Positions 21,188 to 30,468 of a DNA stretch of 64,000 nt are shown here, in pieces. Position 1 is the first letter of the stretch, and each line of letters starts with the position of its first letter. Source of the DNA: Parvibaculum sp. (GTDB lineage: Bacteria; Pseudomonadota; Alphaproteobacteria; Parvibaculales; Parvibaculaceae). Location: positions 124,001-188,000 of the forward strand of contig NZ_JAUSBV010000005.1 in assembly GCF_030651915.1 (NCBI RefSeq). The letters run 5' to 3'. Position numbers and translations under genes: made by a program. The notes below the pieces were generated by a model. The model searched no databases, was not told the origin of the DNA, and was given only the letters and a program-made list of their open reading frames with translations.

Positions 21188-22564
21188 TCACTTCACCTGA
21201 ACCGGTTGTGCTATTGCTCCGTCGAACCGCTTTGCATTACGGCGGCGCCTTCGGCGCCGACGGCGACCGCGTCGCGCATCTCTTTCGATCAAGGACATCA
21301 GTATTCCCTCGCGCAAACCGCGATCGGCCACCCGCAGCCGTTCGGCCGGCCAGGCACGCGCAATCGCCTCGAAAATTGCGCAGCCAGCGAGCACAAGGTC
21401 GGCGCGCTCGTCACCTACACAGGGATGTGCAGCGCGCATGCTGTGACTCATTGCGAGGAGCGACTGCGTGACGCGGTGAACGTCGACGGGGGAAATCCAG
21501 ATACCGTCCACACGCGTTCGATCATAGCGATCGAGGCCGAGATGAACGCCAGCGATTGTGGTAACGGTGCCGGATGTGCCGAGCAGATGGAAGCCGCCCT
21601 GCCCTGCATCCAATTCACGTACGCGTTCCAGAAATGGCTCAAGCCGTTCACCGACTTCGGCGACCATTCGGTCATAGAGCGCGACCGGTACGTCAACACC
21701 ACCGTGGTGCTCGGCCAGCGTGACAACGCCACAAGGCAATGAGATCCAGTCACCTATCACCGGGCGGTGCCGCGTATCTCCATCCGGCATCCTGACCCAG
21801 ATCAGCTCTGTCGAACCGCCGCCGATGTCGAATACCAGCGCGGAGGAACAGCCCGGATCGAGGAGCGGCGCACATCCGGCGACCGCCAGGCGCGCCTCGT
21901 CTTCGGTTGAGACAATCTCAAGGGAAAGGCCCGTTTCCTTCTTGACCCGTTCGACAAAGATGTCGCTGTTAGATGCCGTTCGGCAGGCTGCGGTGGCGAT
22001 GGTCCGGGTACGAACAACGCCGCGTCGCGCCATCTTGTCGGCGCAAATTTTCAGCGCTTCGATGGCGCGGGTCATTGCCGCCTCGCTCAGCGCGCCTGTG
22101 CGGCCAAGCCCTTCGCCCAAACGTACGATTCGGGAGTAGGCGTCGACAACCTTGAAGCCGTCATTGTTTCGACGGGCGATCAGCAAGCGGCAATTATTGG
22201 TACCGAGATCAAGCGCCGCATAGAGAATGTCAGCCGCCGCTCGCACGGTATGCGTCTTTTGCTGACGCAGAGCGACGGGTTGCTTTGGCTGGTCGGCGCG
22301 CTCAGCCTGACGCCCGCCCCGACGGCCACGACGGCGGCGTTTCGGGCGAGGTTCGTCATGGCCCGTCGGCTGTTCGTTCCCGGCATGCCCATGCATTGCC
22401 CCCGACGCATCGGTGGCTTGGCTGGCGGCCTCGGCAACGCCCTCCCCGGAGGGCTGGTGCGGCGCGGAAAGGCCCTTTTCAGCGACGGCGGCCAAATCGA
22501 GGCCGCCGGAACCGCCGTCGGTTTCTGGGCGCACGGCTCTCAGACCCGGGAAGCGGCGAGGCAT
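21188..22564 (-). CDS. Ppx/GppA family exopolyphosphatase/pppGpp phosphatase
   Basis: The core from about residue 112 has the actin-fold phosphate loop [18 protein letters not shown], a second loop [15 protein letters not shown] and [12 protein letters not shown]. These are typical of enzymes that hydrolyse inorganic polyphosphate or pppGpp. Both ends are unusual: a 110-residue disordered N-terminus containing [11 protein letters not shown], and a C-terminus with a run of nine or more arginines ([13 protein letters not shown]). Such tails suggest binding to RNA or polyphosphate. It overlaps no neighbour but lies one base from rlmE. Ppx and GppA cannot be told apart here. Confidence 0.88.
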   Translation of the reverse strand: MPRRFPGLRAVRPETDGGSGGLDLAAVAEKGLSAPHQPSGEGVAEAASQATDASGAMHGHAGNEQPTGHDEPRPKRRRRGRRGGRQAERADQPKQPVALRQQKTHTVRAAADILYAALDLGTNNCRLLIARRNNDGFKVVDAYSRIVRLGEGLGRTGALSEAAMTRAIEALKICADKMARRGVVRTRTIATAACRTASNSDIFVERVKKETGLSLEIVSTEDEARLAVAGCAPLLDPGCSSALVFDIGGGSTELIWVRMPDGDTRHRPVIGDWISLPCGVVTLAEHHGGVDVPVALYDRMVAEVGERLEPFLERVRELDAGQGGFHLLGTSGTVTTIAGVHLGLDRYDRTRVDGIWISPVDVHRVTQSLLAMSHSMRAAHPCVGDERADLVLAGCAIFEAIARAWPAERLRVADRGLREGILMSLIERDARRGRRRRRRRRRNAKRFDGAIAQPVQVK

Positions 22565-22705
22565 CGCTTTACGCGCACCGCGCTTCCGACCGGATTCCCT
22601 GTTCTTTCAGTTGGAGGCAGTCTAGCAGCTTGGAACGCGGGGTAAAGCGCGTGGGGTGACGCGATTGGGAATCGGATATGCCTGCATTGCATGTCCGCCT
22701 CCGCT

Positions 22706-22729
22706 AAAACGCCGGCGGGACAGCCGGCG
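22706..22729 (-). terminator. rho-independent terminator after tRNA-Gln
   Basis: Reading the minus strand, CGCCGGC (22729-22723) pairs with GCCGGCG (22716-22710) around TGTCCC and is followed by TTTT (22709-22706). It lies about 44 nt past the tRNA 3' end. A second G+C-rich stem (22746-22776) lies between them and may aid 3' processing. Confidence 0.7.
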
Positions 22730-22772
22730 CCCATTCACGGCTTGCCCAGCCGAAGCCCGCTCGGGCGAAGGC

Positions 22773-22846
22773 TGGCTGGGGGACTAGGATTCGAACCTAG
22801 ATAGGCAGAGTCAGAGTCTGCAGTCCTACCGTTAGACGATCCCCCA
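22773..22846 (-). tRNA. tRNA-Gln (anticodon CTG)
   Basis: The 74-nt minus-strand gene folds into a standard cloverleaf. The acceptor arms are TGGGGGA and TCCCCCA, the D arm GTCT/GGAC, the anticodon stem GCAGA/TCTGC around loop CTCTGAC, and the T arm CTAGG-TTCGAAT-CCTAG. The anticodon CTG (complement of 22812-22814) reads the CAG codon. The discriminator base and CCA are encoded (GCCA-3'). A terminator follows downstream. Confidence 0.96.
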
Positions 22847-23033
22847 AGATGCCGATTCTGCCCGGCTCTCCGCCATTAAGGCGGTGCGGCCCGGGCACGG
22901 CGCAGCTCGGTTGCGCGCGGCGAACCTATTCGCCACTGCCTCAGCCGTCAACACCTTGCCGTCGCTCACCAATTGCCCCGCAGGGGCGCCGCGCATTTCA
23001 TGCCCGGCACCCCCAAAACCTTTCCCCTCAACC

Positions 23034-24836
23034 TCACTGCACCATGAGACCCGGAAGGTCGCCCTTATCCCGCCAGTCTTCGAGGATCTTGATAAAAGCG
23101 ACCGAACCGCCCCCGTAGAAGCCGTTGCGAATGGCGAGTTCCGAGGGCTTGCCCTCGTTATTGTAGTAGCCGGGCGTGCATTCTTCGAGGAAGCGGCGGT
23201 TGAAGGCCGACGCCTTGATGACGGCGTCCACCCATTCCTTTTCGGCGTCTTCCGCCACTTCGACGACACGCGCCTGACGGTCGATGCATTCCCTGACGAT
23301 GTAGGCAAGATGCTTCGACTGCTCGTTGAGCATGTGCGGGAAGTTGGCGGTGAAGCCAGATTGCGAATTGCTGACGATGAAGCAGTTGGGGAAGCCGCGC
23401 GTGTGCATGCCGTGCAGCGTCGAGACGCCGTCCTGCCACTTCTCGGTAAGCGAAAGACCCTCACGGCCGCAGATCTCGAAGCCGGCACGGCGCGTGTAGC
23501 TGGTGCCGACTTCGAAGCCGGTCGCGTAGATCAGGCAGTCGATCTCGAATTCCCAACCATTGGCGACAATCGAGTGCTCGCCGATGCGCTCGACGCCGCG
23601 CCCTTGTGTGTCGATCAAGTGGACGTTCGAGCGATTGAAGGTGTCGAGATATTCGTCGTGGAAGCAGGGGCGCTTGCAGAACTGGTTGTACCAGGGCTTC
23701 AACGCCTCAGCCTTGGCCGGGTCCGTGACCACGGTTTCGACGCGCTTGCGGATCGATTCCATTTTCTGAAAGTCGGCAAGCTGAACCATCTCGGCCATGT
23801 CGGCCGGCGAGCGGTCGCCGGTGTTCTTGCGCGCCATCATCAGGAGATTGCCAATGATGTCGGTCCAGCCGTCGTTGACGAGGTCTTCTTCCTGATAGCC
23901 GCCAGAGACCAGCGTGTTGAAATTGTCCATACGGTGCTGCTGCCAGCCGGCCGGCAGGCCTTTCGCCCAATCGGAATCGGTCGGGCGGTTGTTGCGCACG
24001 TCGATGGATGAGGGCGTGCGCTGGAAGACGAAGAGCTCCTTCGCCCAGGCGCCGAGATGCGGCACGCATTGCACCGCCGTCGCGCCGGTGCCGATGATGC
24101 CAACGCGCTTGTCCTTCAGGCCGTCGAGGCCGCCGTTACAATCGCCGCCGGTATATTCGTAGTCCCAGCGACTGGTGTGAAAGGAATGCCCCTTGAAGCT
24201 CGCGATTCCAGGGATGCCTGGCAGCTTCGGCCGATGGAGCGGGCCGCTCGCCGTCACCACGAAGCGCGCCTTGATGGCGTCGCCGCGATTGGTGCGCACG
24301 ATCCAGCGCGCGATGCCGTCGTCCCAGCGAAGTTCAGTCGCTTCGGTCTGAAAGAGTGCGTCGCGATAGAGATCGAAATGCCGGCCGATGGCGCGGCTGT
24401 GTTCGAGAATTTCGGCCGCCTTCGCGTACTTCTCCACCGGCATGTAGCCGACTTCTTCGAGGAGCGGCAGATAGATGTAGGATTCGATGTCGCAGGCTGC
24501 GCCCGGATAGCGGTTCCAGTACCAGGTACCACCGAAATCGCCGCCCTTCTCGATCATGCGGACGCTTTCGACGCCGGCCTCGCGCAGTCGCGCGCCGGCG
24601 AGCAAGCCACCAAAGCCGCCACCGACGACCACGACATCGACTTCATCCGTCAGCGGCGCGCGTGCGAAGCCCGGTTCGACATAGGGGTCGTCGAGGTAGT
24701 GCGCGAACTTGCCCTTGATCTCGACATATTGCTCGTTGGCGTCGGCGCGGAGGCGCTTGTCGCGCTCGGCACGATATTTTTCCTTCAGGGCCGTCGGATC
24801 GAATCCGAGTTCGGCATTGCCTGTTGTGTCAGCCAT
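23034..24836 (-). CDS. flavin-containing monooxygenase, Baeyer-Villiger type
   Basis: The 600-aa protein has an FAD-binding GGGFGG at residues 72-77 followed by EKGGDFGGTWYWNRYPG and AACDIESYIYLPLLEE, typical of Baeyer-Villiger monooxygenases. It also has the fingerprint FKGHSFHTSRWD near residue 212 and a NADPH-binding loop VGIIGTGATAVQ. These enzymes insert oxygen next to a ketone to make an ester or lactone. The fingerprint ends in D where the classical FxGxxxHxxxW(P/D) allows P or D. A good promoter lies just upstream. Its neighbour is a TRAP transporter, which may import a related substrate. Confidence 0.92.
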   Translation of the reverse strand: MADTTGNAELGFDPTALKEKYRAERDKRLRADANEQYVEIKGKFAHYLDDPYVEPGFARAPLTDEVDVVVVGGGFGGLLAGARLREAGVESVRMIEKGGDFGGTWYWNRYPGAACDIESYIYLPLLEEVGYMPVEKYAKAAEILEHSRAIGRHFDLYRDALFQTEATELRWDDGIARWIVRTNRGDAIKARFVVTASGPLHRPKLPGIPGIASFKGHSFHTSRWDYEYTGGDCNGGLDGLKDKRVGIIGTGATAVQCVPHLGAWAKELFVFQRTPSSIDVRNNRPTDSDWAKGLPAGWQQHRMDNFNTLVSGGYQEEDLVNDGWTDIIGNLLMMARKNTGDRSPADMAEMVQLADFQKMESIRKRVETVVTDPAKAEALKPWYNQFCKRPCFHDEYLDTFNRSNVHLIDTQGRGVERIGEHSIVANGWEFEIDCLIYATGFEVGTSYTRRAGFEICGREGLSLTEKWQDGVSTLHGMHTRGFPNCFIVSNSQSGFTANFPHMLNEQSKHLAYIVRECIDRQARVVEVAEDAEKEWVDAVIKASAFNRRFLEECTPGYYNNEGKPSELAIRNGFYGGGSVAFIKILEDWRDKGDLPGLMVQ

Positions 24837-24879
24837 TCGGCCTGCTCCATCCCTTGCGTGTCACGATTTCTTTGGTCAA

Positions 24880-24907
24880 ATGATAAAATTTAATTACTAC
24901 ATGTCAA
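24880..24907 (-). promoter_or_regulatory. sigma70-type promoter of the monooxygenase gene
   Basis: On the minus strand, TTGACA (24907-24902) and TATCAT (24885-24880) are separated by exactly 16 bp of A+T-rich sequence. The -35 box is a perfect match and the -10 box matches five of six positions. Transcription would begin about 37 nt before the monooxygenase ATG. The spacer is strikingly A+T-rich for this genome. Confidence 0.6.
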
Positions 24908-25001
24908 AGGGTTCGGGATTCATCCCGGTTTCGCGACGTCAGATAGCGATCGGGCCCCGTCTTTCGACGGAGCCCGAAGCTGTCGGCGCTGGCGCGAGCG
25001 C

Positions 25002-26069
25002 CTAGCCGTAGCGGTAGGGCGCGCCCGCCTTGCGCATCGTGTCGGCGTAGTTCTTCAGGATTTGCACGATCTTGGCGTTGCGCGGGCTCTTCTGGGCGAT
25101 CTCATCCCAGAATTTGAGCGCCTCGTCCTCGACCGTCTTCCACTCCGCTTCAGGAATGGTCGTCAGTTCGAGCTTGCCGCCGGTCGTGCGGTAATGCGCC
25201 TCGCCCCACCAGTACCAGTGCTGACGATAGTAGTGAGAGCTGTCCATGGAGAGCTTGAAGAGCGTCTTCAGGTGCTCGGGCAGCGCGTTCCACTTGTCGG
25301 TGTTGGCGATGTAGGAACCCGCCCAGGCACCGGAGATGTTGTTGGTGAGGTAGTACTTGGTGATGTCGGCCCAACCGACCGTATAGGTCTCGGTCGCGCC
25401 GCACCAGGCGACGCCGTCGAGCTCGCCGGTCTGGATCGCCACTTCGATGTCTTCCCATGGCAGCGTCACCGGCACGACGCCGAAGCGCTGCAGGAAGGTG
25501 CCGCCTGTCGGGAAGGTGAAGACGCGCAAGCCCTTCAGATCTTCAAGCGAACGGATCGGTTTGTTGGTGACGAAGTTGCACGGGTCCCATGCGCCGGCGC
25601 TGAGCCAGGTGACGCCCGGCACTTCGGCATAGGCTTCTTCCCAGAGTTCGCGCAGGCCGTACCATTCCCACAGCACCGGCACGTCGAGGCCGTAGCGCGA
25701 AGCGAAGGGGAAGTAGGCGCCGAAGACCGAAACGTCCACGGGCGAGGCCATGCTGTCGTCGTCGCTTTGTGCGGCGTCGATGGTGCCGTTCTGCACGGCG
25801 CGGAAAAGTTCGCCCTGCGGCACCAACTGGTCGGCATAGAAGAGTTCGATTTCCATTTCGCCGTTGGCGGCCTTGTTGAACTCATCGATCGACGGCTTGA
25901 TGACGTGTTCGGCAAGCGAGGCACCTGCATAGGTCTGCATGCGCCACTTGATCGGGCTCTGCGCCTTCACGTAAGGCGCGGCCAGGGTTGTTGCGCCGAC
26001 GGCGGCAACCGATGCCACGCCGGCCTTTTTCAGAAAGTCGCGTTTGTTCAGTTTCGTGCGGTCGTTCAT
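25002..26069 (-). CDS. dctP: TRAP transporter substrate-binding protein (DctP family)
   Basis: The 355-aa protein binds an organic acid or similar solute in the periplasm and delivers it to the DctQM permease. An export signal with a Tat-like KRDFLKKAG motif and hydrophobic core precedes cleavage near VKAQ. The mature part shows the family features FRAVQNGTIDAAQSDDDS, LEDLKGLRVF and TLPWEDIEVAIQTGELDG. The wording is closest to the mannitol/chloroaromatic or keto-acid TRAP group, a weak inference. It is separated from dctM by 156 bp containing a hairpin. Confidence 0.93.
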   Translation of the reverse strand: MNDRTKLNKRDFLKKAGVASVAAVGATTLAAPYVKAQSPIKWRMQTYAGASLAEHVIKPSIDEFNKAANGEMEIELFYADQLVPQGELFRAVQNGTIDAAQSDDDSMASPVDVSVFGAYFPFASRYGLDVPVLWEWYGLRELWEEAYAEVPGVTWLSAGAWDPCNFVTNKPIRSLEDLKGLRVFTFPTGGTFLQRFGVVPVTLPWEDIEVAIQTGELDGVAWCGATETYTVGWADITKYYLTNNISGAWAGSYIANTDKWNALPEHLKTLFKLSMDSSHYYRQHWYWWGEAHYRTTGGKLELTTIPEAEWKTVEDEALKFWDEIAQKSPRNAKIVQILKNYADTMRKAGAPYRYG

Positions 26070-26105
26070 CTCGATTGGTCCCTATCCACTGGAATGTTCC
26101 GGGTT

Positions 26106-26127
26106 GCGCCCGATGGACAACGGGCGC
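26106..26127. other. hairpin between dctM and dctP
   Basis: gcgcccg (26106-26112) and cgggcgc (26121-26127) form a perfect 7-bp stem with an 8-nt loop in the dctM-dctP gap. No T-tract follows on the minus strand. It may stabilise a processed dctP transcript, which is often needed in greater amount than the permease. That role is an inference. Confidence 0.35.
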
Positions 26128-26225
26128 CAATCCGCTCGAATGAAGAAGTCCGTTCGCGGTCTTAACGTCGATCCCCTTTTTTCAGGCCCCGGATGACCGC
26201 TGAAATCCGGCGCTGATCGTCCCAC

Positions 26226-27548
26226 TCATCGTCCTGCGTACAAATCAGGCAGCCAAAGGGCCAGCTGAGGAAATGCCATCACGATACCGATTGTGAACAG
26301 CATAATGAATACAAACGGTACGATTGACCGGTAGATGTCGACAAGCGTTATCTCCGGGGGCGCCATCGCCCTCATCAGAAACAAATTATAGCCAAAAGGC
26401 GGGGTGATGTAGGCCACCTGGCAGGTCATCACGTAGAGCACACCGAACCAGATTGGATTGAACCCGAGACTGATGATCAGCGGGACGTAGAGCGGCGCGA
26501 CGATGACCAGCATTGCAGTATCGTCGAGGAACATGCCGAGAATGACGAAAGAGACCATCATCATAATGAGGATTTCCCACGGGGTGAGGTCCCATGTTTC
26601 GAGAAACAGCGCCGAGATAGCACGCTTGGCACCGAGGCCGTCATAGACGGCGCCGAAACAAAGCGCCGCAAGAATGATCCACATGAACATGCAGGTGATG
26701 CTGAGCGTCTTGCGCATCGTTTCGTCGAGCACATGCCCGGTGAGACGGCGCTTGAACAGAGCCACCAGCGTCGCCGCCGCAGCGCCGACCGCCGCACTTT
26801 CGACGAGGCTCGTCACGCCCATCAGGAAAAGCCCCATCATCGCGAAAAATATCGCCAGCGGCGCGATGCCGGCGCGCAGCAGCAGGAGCTTTTCCTTCAA
26901 ACCGACATCAAGATCCTCGGGCGGCAAAGTGGGTGCGAGCGCAGGGTTGCGACGGCAGCGGATGTAGATGTAGATGGCGAAGAAGGTCGCCATGATCAGT
27001 CCGGGCACGACGCCGGCAAGCCAGAGTTGCAGCACCGGCTGTCGCGCGATCATCGCGTAGAGGACAAGCACAACACTGGGCGGGATGAGGATACCGAGCG
27101 AACTGCCGGCCTGGATGACGCCCGTCACCATGACCTTGTCATAACCGCGCCGCAACAGCTCCGGCAGCGCGATGCTGGCACCGATTGCCATGCCGGCGAC
27201 GCTCAATCCGTTCATGGCCGAGATCACGACCATCAGACCGACCGTACCGATCGCCAAGCCTCCGCTGAGCGGGCCCATCCAGACGTGAAATGCCTTGTAG
27301 AGATCGTTAGCGATGCCGGATTCCGACAGCATGTAGCCCATGTAGATGAAGAGCGGCAGCGTCAGTAGCGGATACCAGTTGAGGACGATGAAGCTGGCGT
27401 TGAACGGCATTTCAGAGCCGCCATCGCCCCAGAGCAGCAGTGCTGCGGCCGCGGCGACGAAACCGATCGCGCCGAAGACGCGCTGGCCGGTGAGCAGCAG
27501 CAGCATCAGCGACGAGAACATCAGCAGCGTGATCAGCTGGTAGCTCAT
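26226..27548 (-). CDS. dctM: TRAP transporter large permease (DctM family)
   Basis: DctM is the membrane subunit that couples sodium influx to solute uptake. The 440-aa protein has about 12 to 13 hydrophobic segments and the family motifs GMAIGASIALPELLRRGYDK and QAGSSLGILIPPSVVLVLYA. It also has QVAYITPPFGYNLFLMRA near the C-terminus. Its ATG overlaps the dctQ stop as ATGA (27545-27548), as expected for subunits made in fixed ratio. Confidence 0.95.
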   Translation of the reverse strand: MSYQLITLLMFSSLMLLLLTGQRVFGAIGFVAAAAALLLWGDGGSEMPFNASFIVLNWYPLLTLPLFIYMGYMLSESGIANDLYKAFHVWMGPLSGGLAIGTVGLMVVISAMNGLSVAGMAIGASIALPELLRRGYDKVMVTGVIQAGSSLGILIPPSVVLVLYAMIARQPVLQLWLAGVVPGLIMATFFAIYIYIRCRRNPALAPTLPPEDLDVGLKEKLLLLRAGIAPLAIFFAMMGLFLMGVTSLVESAAVGAAAATLVALFKRRLTGHVLDETMRKTLSITCMFMWIILAALCFGAVYDGLGAKRAISALFLETWDLTPWEILIMMMVSFVILGMFLDDTAMLVIVAPLYVPLIISLGFNPIWFGVLYVMTCQVAYITPPFGYNLFLMRAMAPPEITLVDIYRSIVPFVFIMLFTIGIVMAFPQLALWLPDLYAGR

Positions 27549-28102
27549 TCGAGTTCCTCACCGCGAACGCGCGCAAGGTCCCGGAAAAAGATCGCGACTG
27601 CCTGCAACAGCATCAGGCCGATGCCGATGGTCATAATGATCTTGATGGGCGCCAGCGGCGGGCCCCAGGCGGTGTAATTTTTCTGGCCGTAGGTGAGCGC
27701 ATATTCGGTGCTCGATATGCCACCCATCAGCAGCACCACGAGGTAGAAGATCAGGAAGAAGGCGGTGATGGTGTCGGTGAAGGCCTTCTTGCGCGGTGAC
27801 AGCCGGCCATAGAGAAGGTCCATCCGGACGTGACCGTCGATCTGCATGGCGTAAGCGCCGCCCAGAAGATAATAGGCGGCCAGCAGAAACTGGCCCATCT
27901 CCATCACCCAGACGATGGGCACGTTGTAGACGGTTCGCGAAAAGGAGGAATAGAGCAGGATGCCGATCATCACAAAGATCAAATACATGGCGAGCCGTCC
28001 GACCACGCGGTTCACGGCCTCGACATATCTGACATAAATCCTTACAGCCCCAGGCAAATGCAGCACCCCAAACCGACACGACGCCCCGACTGACGCACCC
28101 AT
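27545..28102 (-). CDS. dctQ: TRAP transporter small permease (DctQ family)
   Basis: DctQ is the four-helix partner of DctM. Helices are visible in LAMYLIFVMIGILLYSSF, MGQFLLAAYYLLGG, ITAFFLIFYLVVLLMGG and IIMTIGIGLMLLQAVAIFF, with the family W in VPIVWVMEMGQFL. The start is uncertain: ATG 28102 is given, GTG 28066 is also possible, and the frame stays open to 28237. The true protein begins somewhere before YVRYVEAVNRVVGR. It overlaps dctM by 4 bp. Confidence 0.82.
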   Translation of the reverse strand: MGASVGASCRFGVLHLPGAVRIYVRYVEAVNRVVGRLAMYLIFVMIGILLYSSFSRTVYNVPIVWVMEMGQFLLAAYYLLGGAYAMQIDGHVRMDLLYGRLSPRKKAFTDTITAFFLIFYLVVLLMGGISSTEYALTYGQKNYTAWGPPLAPIKIIMTIGIGLMLLQAVAIFFRDLARVRGEELE

Positions 28103-28237
28103 CCCCGGGCGCGCCAAGTCAACAGGCTGCACCGGCTGGCGCAAAGAGGCAAGATTTTCAGATATGGCGCGCGCCGGAATTGCGCCGCCCGAAGCCGCAG
28201 CGCAACAGTCCACTTCCCGGCATTCACCGCGCAGCAA

Positions 28238-28684
28238 TCAACGCGCCGGCAGGGCCTTTGCAAAGGTCAGGCCGCCAATGGCGCCGGCCGCCATCTGGGC
28301 GAGGAAGCCGAGCGTCGAGCGGGCGCCGGCTATCGCTGTGATTTCGAAAATAAAGTTCATCACCAGAAGCGTCACACCAAGAGAAACCGCGCCTGCCACA
28401 GTGTAGATCAATGTGCGCTGAACCCCGGCCAGTTTGAAGACCAGTGCGCCGGCCGAAAGCGCGACAATGAAGCCCGCACCGACGATCGCGCCGAAGAGTG
28501 GCGCCATGCCGACGATGTCGTGCAGCGTCGTCGACAGCCGCTCGCCGAGCGATATATCGACACCGAGGCCGGTAAGGCGCGCCAGAACAAACTGCGTATG
28601 CGCGACCGCGCCCAGCACCGTGGCAACGACAACCGCCAGAACATAGGCCAGCACGACCCTCAAGACCCACATATTCGTCCCCAT
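28238..28684 (-). CDS. small integral membrane protein of unknown function
   Basis: A 148-aa protein starting MGTNMWVLRVVLAYVLAVVV, with about four membrane helices and short loops. The residues HDIVGMAPLFGAIVGAGFIV and FVLARLTGLGVDIS are not known to me as a named family. Start 28684 is preferred to the more upstream ATG 28762, because the extra 26 residues look non-coding. It is divergent from the sugar dehydrogenase and precedes dctQ on the same strand, so it may belong to that transcript. Confidence 0.65.
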   Translation of the reverse strand: MGTNMWVLRVVLAYVLAVVVATVLGAVAHTQFVLARLTGLGVDISLGERLSTTLHDIVGMAPLFGAIVGAGFIVALSAGALVFKLAGVQRTLIYTVAGAVSLGVTLLVMNFIFEITAIAGARSTLGFLAQMAAGAIGGLTFAKALPAR

Positions 28685-28754
28685 GATTTCTTTCTGCCCC
28701 GATCTCACGCTAGGATTGCACAGAATGGAAGCACAGGGGACGGGAATCGGGCAA

Positions 28755-29885
28755 ATGAGCAAACGGATATTGATGGGCCTTGCGCTGACGATTTCTCTTT
28801 CTACGGCCGCCGCGGGGGTGGCCCTCGCCCAGGAAGCGGCGCCTACGAGCGCCGACTACCGCCTCGTGCCTGTGGCCGAGGGCCTCGACCACCCCTGGAG
28901 CCTGACCTTTCTGCCCGACGGGTCGATGCTCATCGTCGAGTTGAGCGGCCAGATCAGGTCGATCAAGGACGGCGCGCTGTCGCCCGATCCGGTGGCCGGT
29001 GTGCCGCCTGTGTTCTTCCGCAGCCAGGGCGGTCTCTTCGACGCCGTCCTCCATCCCGACTTTGCGACCAACGGTCTGCTCTATCTTTCCTACGCGCACG
29101 GCACCGCAGATGCCAATGCGCTGCGCGTCGCCCGGGCGCGGTTCGACGGCGCTTCGCTGCACGATCTCGAGGTGATCTTCGAGGTCGAGCCACTGAAGGA
29201 CACGCCCGTTCACTATGGTGGCAGGCTCCTTTTCCTGCCGGATAGCACGCTGCTGGTGACAACGGGCGATGGTTTCGACTATCGCGAGCACGCGCAAATG
29301 CTCGGCAACCATCTCGGCAAGATCATCCGCATCAACGACGACGGCAGCGTGCCGGCGGACAATCCGTTTGTTGGGCGCGAGGGCGCGCTGCCGCAGATAT
29401 GGACCTACGGCCACCGCAACGTGCAAGGTATTCTCCGCGATGATGCATCGGGCCGGGTCTACGCGCACGAACACGGCGCGCAAGGCGGCGACGAAATCAA
29501 CATCATCGAGCCCGGCAAGAACTACGGTTGGCCGGTCATCACGCACGGCATCGATTATTCGGGCGCACGCGTTTCTCCGTTTGTCGAATATGAAGGCATG
29601 GAACAGCCTTTCCTGCACTGGACGCCGTCTATCGCACCTGCGGGCTTCACTCTCTATCGGGGCGACAAATTCCCGCAATGGCAGGGCGATCTCTTTGTCG
29701 GTGCGCTGGCGGGGCAGCACGTCCGCCGCATCCACCTGGTCGATGGAGCCGTCGCCGGTCAAGAAGAATTGTTTGGCGAGCTCGGCCAGCGTATCCGCGA
29801 AGTGCGCACGGGACCCGACGGCTATCTGTATCTGCTGACCGACAAGGAGAACGGCAGCCTGCTGCGTGTCGAGCCGGCGAGGTGA
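28755..29885 (+). CDS. PQQ-dependent aldose sugar dehydrogenase-like protein
   Basis: A periplasmic six-bladed beta-propeller of the soluble glucose dehydrogenase / YliI group, which oxidises sugars or alcohols with PQQ. The signal peptide MSKRILMGLALTISLSTAAA is followed by typical blades: DHPWSLTFLPDGSMLIVE, GGLFDAVLHPDFATNGLLYL, TGDGFDYREHAQMLGNHLGK and WTYGHRNVQGILRD. AHEHGAQGGDEINIIEPGKN contains the PQQ/calcium-site region. The start at 28755 begins the signal peptide; the frame is open from 28683. The protein is 376 aa. No PQQ synthesis genes are in the window. Confidence 0.92.
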   Translation: MSKRILMGLALTISLSTAAAGVALAQEAAPTSADYRLVPVAEGLDHPWSLTFLPDGSMLIVELSGQIRSIKDGALSPDPVAGVPPVFFRSQGGLFDAVLHPDFATNGLLYLSYAHGTADANALRVARARFDGASLHDLEVIFEVEPLKDTPVHYGGRLLFLPDSTLLVTTGDGFDYREHAQMLGNHLGKIIRINDDGSVPADNPFVGREGALPQIWTYGHRNVQGILRDDASGRVYAHEHGAQGGDEINIIEPGKNYGWPVITHGIDYSGARVSPFVEYEGMEQPFLHWTPSIAPAGFTLYRGDKFPQWQGDLFVGALAGQHVRRIHLVDGAVAGQEELFGELGQRIREVRTGPDGYLYLLTDKENGSLLRVEPAR

Positions 29886-29894
29886 GAATAAAGA

Positions 29895-30290
29895 CTATAT
29901 GCCCAGTCGACGGGGCGCATGGATGGTCAGATAGCGATCACAGGCCGACCGGTCGTTGACCATCATCGTGTGACTACCCCTGACCTGTTTGACCTGTTCA
30001 AGGCGGGTGATGCGGGTGGTCTGGATGTTGTGGGCATGAACATGCGTCCATGACCCGTAAGGGTGCTTTCCGTCCATCACGACCGTATCGCCCTTGTGGT
30101 CGAACGAGACCATAACAAATGGCAACAATGTGCGCGCGTCGAACCAGATCTGTTTCCTGCCGACCGGCGCGCGCGGAAACATCACCGGCGCAGCCTCGAC
30201 GACAAGCGCTTCCGGCACGAGCTGCACTTTCGTGTCCCAGAAGCTGTCGCCAGACGCGGTTGGTGGCGTCGAGCGACAAATAGAGGCTGC
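29895..30290 (-). pseudogene. C-terminal gene fragment, possibly DUF1329-like
   Basis: The minus-strand frame reads ASGDSFWDTKVQLVPEALVV, later RKQIWFDARTLLPFVMVSFD and ends CDRYLTIHAPRRLGI. This looks like the tail of an exported protein, perhaps DUF1329-like, as a complete member is at 37495. There is no start region: upstream the frame is interrupted and the DNA instead encodes, one frame over, the N-terminal part of a different enzyme. The fragment is therefore gene debris. Family assignment is tentative. Confidence 0.5.
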
Positions 30291-30372
30291 GGACCAGCAG
30301 CTCGCCCTCGCCGGGCGCTTTCAGGCATCCGATCCTCCCCCGATGGCGCGGGATGCGCGGATTTTCTTCCAC
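30226..30372 (-). pseudogene. N-terminal fragment of a zinc-independent MDR oxidoreductase
   Basis: The minus-strand frame encodes LKAPGEGELLVRSLYLSLDA followed by TNRVW. This closely resembles the start of NADP-dependent medium-chain oxidoreductases (PxPGxGEVLVRxLYLSLDPTNRGWM). The match stops abruptly at about 30255, where the downstream DNA switches frame to the fragment listed at 29895. No cofactor domain follows. It seems to be a remnant fused to other debris by deletion. Confidence 0.45.
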
Positions 30373-30468
30373 GAATCCAGTTACTTACCGATTTCAGCAC
30401 CCGACCCTCCCCGGTGGCCACGCCGATGGCGCCTTGTTGTTGAGGGGATGCTGAACCGGATTGCCCCT

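Noticed and set aside
22832-23000. minus-strand small frame MRGAPAGQLVSDGKVLTAEA downstream of the monooxygenase
   Set aside because: The text looks protein-like, but the frame runs into the tRNA-Gln gene for its stop and has no clear ribosome site. It could be a remnant, but evidence is too thin.
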